Positions 57,480 to 64,000 of a stretch of DNA of 64,000 nt are shown piece after piece. The position numbers were made by a program, and so were the translations under genes. The DNA is from Xylophilus sp. GTDB taxonomy: Bacteria; Pseudomonadota; Gammaproteobacteria; Burkholderiales; Burkholderiaceae_C. The notes under the pieces are model-generated. The model was not told the origin of the DNA. It worked only from the letters and a program-made list of their open reading frames with translations, and did no database searches. The stretch spans positions 30,919 to 94,918 of the forward strand of contig WNDY01000010.1 in the NCBI GenBank assembly GCA_009914555.1, given 5' to 3'. Every line of letters starts with the position of its first letter. Position 1 is the stretch's first letter.

Positions 57480-58742
57480 ATGACGATGGACGCCGCGTTG
57501 CCGAAGGACGCGGCGCGCGTTGCGCTGATGGGCCTCCTGTCGGTGGCGGCGGCCATGGGCATCGGCCGCTTTGCCTTCACCCCGATGCTGCCGTTGATGC
57601 TGAACGACGGCCTGCTCACGCTGGTCGAGAGCTGCCTGCTGGCCGAGAGCAACTACCTCGGCTATTTCCTCGGAGCCGTGCTGTGCTCGGTCCTGCCCGG
57701 CCTCTGGGAGCGGCGGACCGGCACCGAAATCCCCGACGCGGCGCTGGCCGCCATCGGGCTGGCGGCGACCGTGGCGCTGACACTGGGCATGGCGCTGCCG
57801 CTGCCCCGGTGGTGGCCGTGGCTGCGGTTCCTGTCCGGCATGGCGAGCGCCCTGGCTTTCGTCTTCACGGCGAACTGGTGCATGCGCCGGCTGGCACAGC
57901 ACCACAACCCGGCGCTGGCCGGGTTCGTGTATTGCGGCTCGGGCACGGGCATCGCCCTGGGTGGCCTGTCGGCCGGCACCGTCGCAGCGCTGGGCTGGGG
58001 CGCCGCGGCCGGCTGGACGCTGCTGGGCGGACTCTCCGGCGCCATCGTGCTGTGGGCCGGCCATGCCTGGCGCCGCGACCGGCTGCGCGGCGGCATCATG
58101 CACGCGGCGGCGCCGGCGCACGCCGCGCAGCCGGCCTTCGCGGACGCGGCGCCGCCGTCGAAGCGGACGCTGACCTGGCTGGCGCTGGCCTACGGCCTGG
58201 CGGGTTTCGGCTACATCATCATCGCCACCTTCCTGCCGGTGCTGGCGCGCGAGATGCTGCCGGGCTCGCGCTGGGTGGACCTGTTCTGGCCGCTGTTCGG
58301 CCTGTGCGCGGCGCTGGGCTGCCTGTTGGCGACGCGGCTGCCGCAGCACTGGGACAACCGCCTGCTGCTGGCGGCCTGCTACGGCGCGCAGGCGCTCGGT
58401 GTGGTGATGGGGCTGTGGTGGCCCAGCGTGGCGGGCTTCGTGCTGTGCAGCGTGCTGGTGGGTACGCCGCTCACCGCGCTGACGCTGTTCGCCTTCCGCG
58501 AGATCCGGCTGCGCTGGCCGCACCGGGCCGCGTCGATCATGGGACTGATGACGGCCTTGTATGCGCTGGGCCAGATCCTGGGGCCGCCGCTGGTGGGCGT
58601 CTCGCTGCGCGCAGGCTACGGCCGGGCGGAGGTATTCGCCTGGTCGCTACATGCGGCCGGCGCGGCCCTGCTGGTGGGCGGGGCGGTCTGGCTCACGGCC
58701 TGCGTCCGGGCGCCGGCGCGGGGCATGGTGCGAGCCTACTGA
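57480..58742 (+). CDS. YbfB/YjiJ-family MFS transporter
   Basis: A 420-residue transporter with about twelve spans. SVAAAMGIGRFAFTPMLPLML is the family's signature in span 1. YGLAGFGYIIIATFLPVLAREMLPG opens the second half, and IMGLMTALYALGQILGPPLVG is the late conserved loop. The substrate is unknown. ATG 57480 is used; 57459 and 57486 are alternatives and no strong ribosome site separates them. Its last seven bases overlap the 3' end of murU. Confidence 0.86.
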   Translation: MTMDAALPKDAARVALMGLLSVAAAMGIGRFAFTPMLPLMLNDGLLTLVESCLLAESNYLGYFLGAVLCSVLPGLWERRTGTEIPDAALAAIGLAATVALTLGMALPLPRWWPWLRFLSGMASALAFVFTANWCMRRLAQHHNPALAGFVYCGSGTGIALGGLSAGTVAALGWGAAAGWTLLGGLSGAIVLWAGHAWRRDRLRGGIMHAAAPAHAAQPAFADAAPPSKRTLTWLALAYGLAGFGYIIIATFLPVLAREMLPGSRWVDLFWPLFGLCAALGCLLATRLPQHWDNRLLLAACYGAQALGVVMGLWWPSVAGFVLCSVLVGTPLTALTLFAFREIRLRWPHRAASIMGLMTALYALGQILGPPLVGVSLRAGYGRAEVFAWSLHAAGAALLVGGAVWLTACVRAPARGMVRAY

Positions 58743-59512
58743 TCGCTGCGCAGAGGCGCGCCGGCGTCGAGCACGGCCAACTGCGCAGGCGTGCCGACGT
58801 TGGCCCAGCGGCCCTGGTAGAGCGAGGCGCCGACCACGCCGGCATCGATGCCCGCGCGCAGCAGAGCCACCAGCGGCCGCGCCAGGCCCTGCGGATTGCC
58901 GAAAGCGATGTCGCACAGCGGCGGGCCGAAGAATGCACGCCGGAAGAGGGCGAGGTTGGAGAAGGTGTAGCGCGGCACCTCGGGGTCGGCGGCGTTGTGG
59001 ATGCGGCCGCCGGCGTCGAACGCGAAGTCGCCGTCGGGATGGAAGTCCGGGTTGGGCACCAGCCACAGGTGGGCCAGCTCGCCGCTGGCGGCGAAGCGCT
59101 CGCGCACGGCCTCGTCGAAGGCGAAGTCCGGCGCCAGCACGTCGCCGGACGCGACCCAGAAGACTTCTTCCAGCAGCGGCAGCGCCCGCGCGATGCCGCC
59201 CTGGGTCTCCAGCGCGTAGCCGAAGTCGAGTTCCTCGCGCGAGTACGACACGGCCAGCACCCGGCCGTTGTCCAGGCCCACGCGCGCGCCGAACCGGTCC
59301 TGGATCTGCTGGCCGAGCCAGCCGGTGTTGACGACCACGTGCGCCGCGCCGCCAGCGGCCAGGGCCTCCATCGCCCACTGCATGAGCGGGCGGCCCTGCA
59401 CGGCGAGCAGCGGCTTGGGGGTGGAATCGGTCAGCGGGCGCATGCGCGCGCCGCGGCCGGCGGCGAGGATCAGGGCACTGGCCGGGGCGGAATGGGAGGG
59501 CAGGCGGACCAT
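58736..59512 (-). CDS. murU: N-acetylmuramate 1-phosphate uridylyltransferase (MurU)
   Basis: A 258-residue nucleotidyltransferase. [22 protein letters not shown] is the nucleotide-binding signature; [24 protein letters not shown] and [13 protein letters not shown] fit MurU and its close relatives. MurU makes UDP-MurNAc in the cell-wall recycling bypass that avoids early fosfomycin-sensitive steps. Its usual neighbour amgK is not adjacent. Other sugar-1-phosphate nucleotidyltransferases are possible, but length and motifs favour MurU. Confidence 0.82.
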   Translation of the reverse strand: MVRLPSHSAPASALILAAGRGARMRPLTDSTPKPLLAVQGRPLMQWAMEALAAGGAAHVVVNTGWLGQQIQDRFGARVGLDNGRVLAVSYSREELDFGYALETQGGIARALPLLEEVFWVASGDVLAPDFAFDEAVRERFAASGELAHLWLVPNPDFHPDGDFAFDAGGRIHNAADPEVPRYTFSNLALFRRAFFGPPLCDIAFGNPQGLARPLVALLRAGIDAGVVGASLYQGRWANVGTPAQLAVLDAGAPLRSDQ

Positions 59513-59568
59513 GGCGCGATTATCCGAGGACGCGGCCCGGCGCCCACGCCGCCGTACGGGCGCCGCAC

Positions 59569-59629
59569 ATACTGCCGCCAGGACCATCCCATGGCGCACG
59601 ACACCCAATCGTTCCAAGCCCATACTCCC
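59569..59629 (-). repeat. Paired-box intergenic element, direct type
   Basis: On the minus strand GGGAGTAT (59622-59629) is followed 53 nt later by GGCAGTAT (59569-59576, one base changed). It lies between murU and the speD remnant. The stretch after the first box, GGGCTTGGAACGATTG, resembles the copy at 36056-36116 (GGGTCTGTAGCGATTG). Confidence 0.65.
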
Positions 59630-59639
59630 GGACGTTGCG

Positions 59640-59858
59640 ACCAAGCTGCCGCGCCGCAGCGCGTTGCGCCCGGCCTGCACAGCGTCGAACAGCGCCTCCA
59701 GCGCCGCCGTCGGGAAGGCGTGGGCCAGCGGGCCACCGGCTGCAGGCCGGCGCGCAGGCCTCGGCCTCGCAGGCGGCCAGCAGCGCGGGCGCACCGGTCA
59801 GCCAGCGCGGGTCGCAGCGGCAGTCATGCAGGTCGGCGGTGAGGTGGCGTGCATGCAG
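59640..59858 (-). pseudogene. speD: S-adenosylmethionine decarboxylase remnant with internal deletion
   Basis: On the minus strand [20 protein letters not shown] to LLAACEA (59858-59763) resembles the N-terminus of bacterial SpeD. Traces of GLQPVA and LAHAFP follow in other frames. [20 protein letters not shown] then resembles the SpeD C-terminus. The middle, which should contain the pyruvoyl serine within ESHxxxHTWPE, is missing in all frames. The gene appears to have lost this core and gained frameshifts. Assignment relies on remembered family sequence, so it is tentative. The rest of the 433-bp gap to tkt holds only the neighbouring paired-box element and the tkt promoter region. Confidence 0.45.
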
Positions 59859-59945
59859 GGCGGGCGTGTCCTGGCGGCGCAGTATGCCGCGCCGGTAAAA
59901 TGGCGGGCTTTTCCCATCCCACCCGAACACCCCGGAGCCCGCCGC

Positions 59946-63051
<3,106 letters not shown>

Positions 63052-63156
63052 GCGGTGGCAGGCTTTTCGCCAAGCCATATTTCCGGCCCTTTTCCTGTCT
63101 TTGCCTTCAATGCGTCGGGTGCCGCACAGGGCGTTGCGCCAAGAAACCTTGAAGCA

Positions 63157-63435
63157 ATGCAGTGCACTCTGGAGCAGGCCGCGAAGGAAATTGCCGCCGG
63201 AACCGGCCTGGTACATCGCCTTGTGACCGACGGGCAGCGCGGGGCCGGCATCTACCGGCGTTCCCTCATGCTCGCCAGTGGGCGTTACGCCATGCTCGAC
63301 GACGGCATAGGATTCAACCTAGTTCCGTGGGAGCCGGTGATCAAACAGCGGCTGAGGTAGCAGTTCGCCGCTGCGGTATTCGGCGGCGGGGTATCGCGGG
63401 AGGTTGGGTGGCAGCGAGGACTGTTTGTCCAATGA
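63157..63435 (+). pseudogene. C-terminal remnant of a VirD2/DUF3363-type conjugative relaxase, with an in-frame TAG
   Basis: The frame reads AAKEIAAGTGLVHRLVTDGQ, GAGIYRRSLMLASGRYAMLD and DGIGFNLVPWEPVIKQRLR, then TAG (63358-63360), then QFAAAVFGGGVSREVGWQRG before TGA. This is the end of DUF3363 relaxases found on integrative conjugative elements, which nick DNA at the transfer origin. The stop replaces a position usually occupied by glutamine (CAG to TAG). All upstream domains are absent. It begins about 105 bp after gapA, so an element once inserted next to gapA and has mostly gone, or the junction of one is here. Confidence 0.72.
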
Positions 63436-63483
63436 GCGCAAAGGACGACTAAAGGGGAATGCTGTTCCATCTGTATTTCAACC

Positions 63484-63684
63484 TCAAACGTCCCCCAATC
63501 TGTACTGACAGTCTTTGGCAGCTTGGCGAATTGATGCTATGAAACCGTCCGGGGTGCTTTCTGGCCGATATACCATCGCCAACTCATAGGCAATCGGGGC
63601 CCCTTCGCCGTAGATCTCCTTGAAAACCACACCATGAGGTCGCGCCGCCTCCAGAAACAAGCTGGGCATCAATGCCACACCCAT
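63484..63684 (-). pseudogene. LysR-family regulator, C-terminal fragment cut by an insertion sequence
   Basis: The 66 visible residues (MGVALMPSLFLEAARPHGVV, FKEIYGEGAPIAYELAMVYR, PDGFIASIRQAAKDC) match the end of a LysR substrate-binding domain. The upstream part, including the helix-turn-helix, is missing: at 63685 the sequence changes into an IS3-type terminus. The fragment has no own start region and is surely inactive. Its lower GC content differs from the core genes. Confidence 0.75.
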
Positions 63685-64000
63685 TGATCTTGCCCCCGTT
63701 TCACGGACACCCCTATAAGCGATTAACTATCGCAATAGGAGGTGGACGATGACCAAGAGCAAGGCAGGCAGAAAGGGGCAGGAGTTCAGCCTGGAGTTCA
63801 GGCAGCAGGCACTGTTGCGAGCGGCCACAGAAGGGGTAACCACGGTGGCTCGTGATCTGGGGTTGCAGCCTGCCCAGCTGTACAGTTGGCGCGCCCAGGC
63901 GCGGCGGCACGACCAGGACGATCAGGCACAACGCTTGGAGTTGGCCGAACATGCACGGCTCAAACGTGAAGTGGCGCGGCTGGAGGAGGAGAACGCTTTC
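63685..64000 (+). mobile_element. IS3-family insertion sequence, left end
   Basis: The sequence starting TGATCTTGCCCCCGTTTCAC and continuing GGACACCCC looks like an IS3-family terminal inverted repeat (TGA start, GGACACC inner block). It interrupts the LysR gene. An orfA-type transposase gene begins 64 bp inside. The right end, orfB and any target duplication lie beyond the window, so the boundary is judged from one side only. Confidence 0.72.
63749..64000 (+). CDS. IS3-family transposase OrfA, N-terminal part
   Basis: A gene running off the right edge with 84 codons visible. The start MTKSKAGRKGQEFSLEFRQQ and the following helix-turn-helix (TTVARDLGLQPAQLYSWRAQ) match OrfA/InsE-like proteins. 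A leucine-zipper-like region begins near the edge (LKREVARLEEEN). OrfA binds the element ends and is joined to OrfB by frameshifting. AGGAGG lies six bases before the ATG, a very strong ribosome site. Confidence 0.9.
   Translation, partial: MTKSKAGRKGQEFSLEFRQQALLRAATEGVTTVARDLGLQPAQLYSWRAQARRHDQDDQAQRLELAEHARLKREVARLEEENAF

Overview
The window is very GC-rich, densely coded DNA from a betaproteobacterium, most likely Burkholderiales, family Comamonadaceae. The basis is the housekeeping order (tkt-gap, pgk, pyk, class I fba, purC, purE-purK, def-fmt, dprA, secD-secF-yajC), a UUCG-type hairpin repeat (26922-26956) of a kind I know from that family, and the DUF3649-PepSY-DUF3325 iron-uptake trio. 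No rRNA, tRNA or CRISPR array was seen.

Layout. 1-4.1 kb: the end of mltA, a lower-GC gene with a PI3/4-kinase or actin-fragmin-kinase-like motif, and a PhoX phosphatase. 4.2-14.3 kb: a self-contained catabolic locus. A LacI-type regulator with an 18-bp perfect operator diverges from a TonB receptor, a Cys-type sulfatase, a MalEFGK-like importer and a true formylglycine-generating enzyme. It looks like import followed by cytoplasmic desulfation of a sulfated carbohydrate. 14.4-22.3 kb: a GDSL-fold protein that has lost its catalytic residues, then Sua5, purK, purE, cnoX, an NlpE/META protein, purC and fba. 22.4-26.8 kb: an OmpR-type two-component system divergent from two overlapping PAP2 phosphatases and a DUF481 protein. 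26.9-36 kb: pyk, katG, a desaturase, a flavin/molybdenum mini-cluster, an IsdG-like monooxygenase and pgk. 36-48.7 kb: azlCD, fmt, a BamE-like lipoprotein, def, LysM, hydrolase, dprA, DUF1631 and Sec genes. 49-54 kb: an iron-uptake trio behind a Fur-like site, a broken phytase-like gene and a ParD-like/zeta toxin-antitoxin pair. 54-63 kb: a solute-binding protein without a signal peptide, a kinase, pepP, an MFS transporter, murU, a deleted speD, tkt and gapA. 63.1-64 kb: mobile-element debris, namely a relaxase C-terminus, a LysR fragment and the left end of an IS3-family element.

Two patterns run across the window. First, eleven short elements carry paired GGGGTAT-type boxes at fixed distances: exactly 53 nt apart when direct (seven copies) and exactly 41 nt when inverted (four copies). 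They usually flank a small internal hairpin. Eight lie within about 25 nt of a stop codon, six of them between convergent genes, and one is embedded in the coding sequence of the sensor kinase. I do not recognise this family, and it is the best candidate for something undescribed. Second, several genes carry single lesions: in-frame stops in azlD, the phytase-like gene and the relaxase remnant, a frameshift in the DUF1631 gene and an internal deletion in speD. These suggest gene decay or base-level sequence errors.
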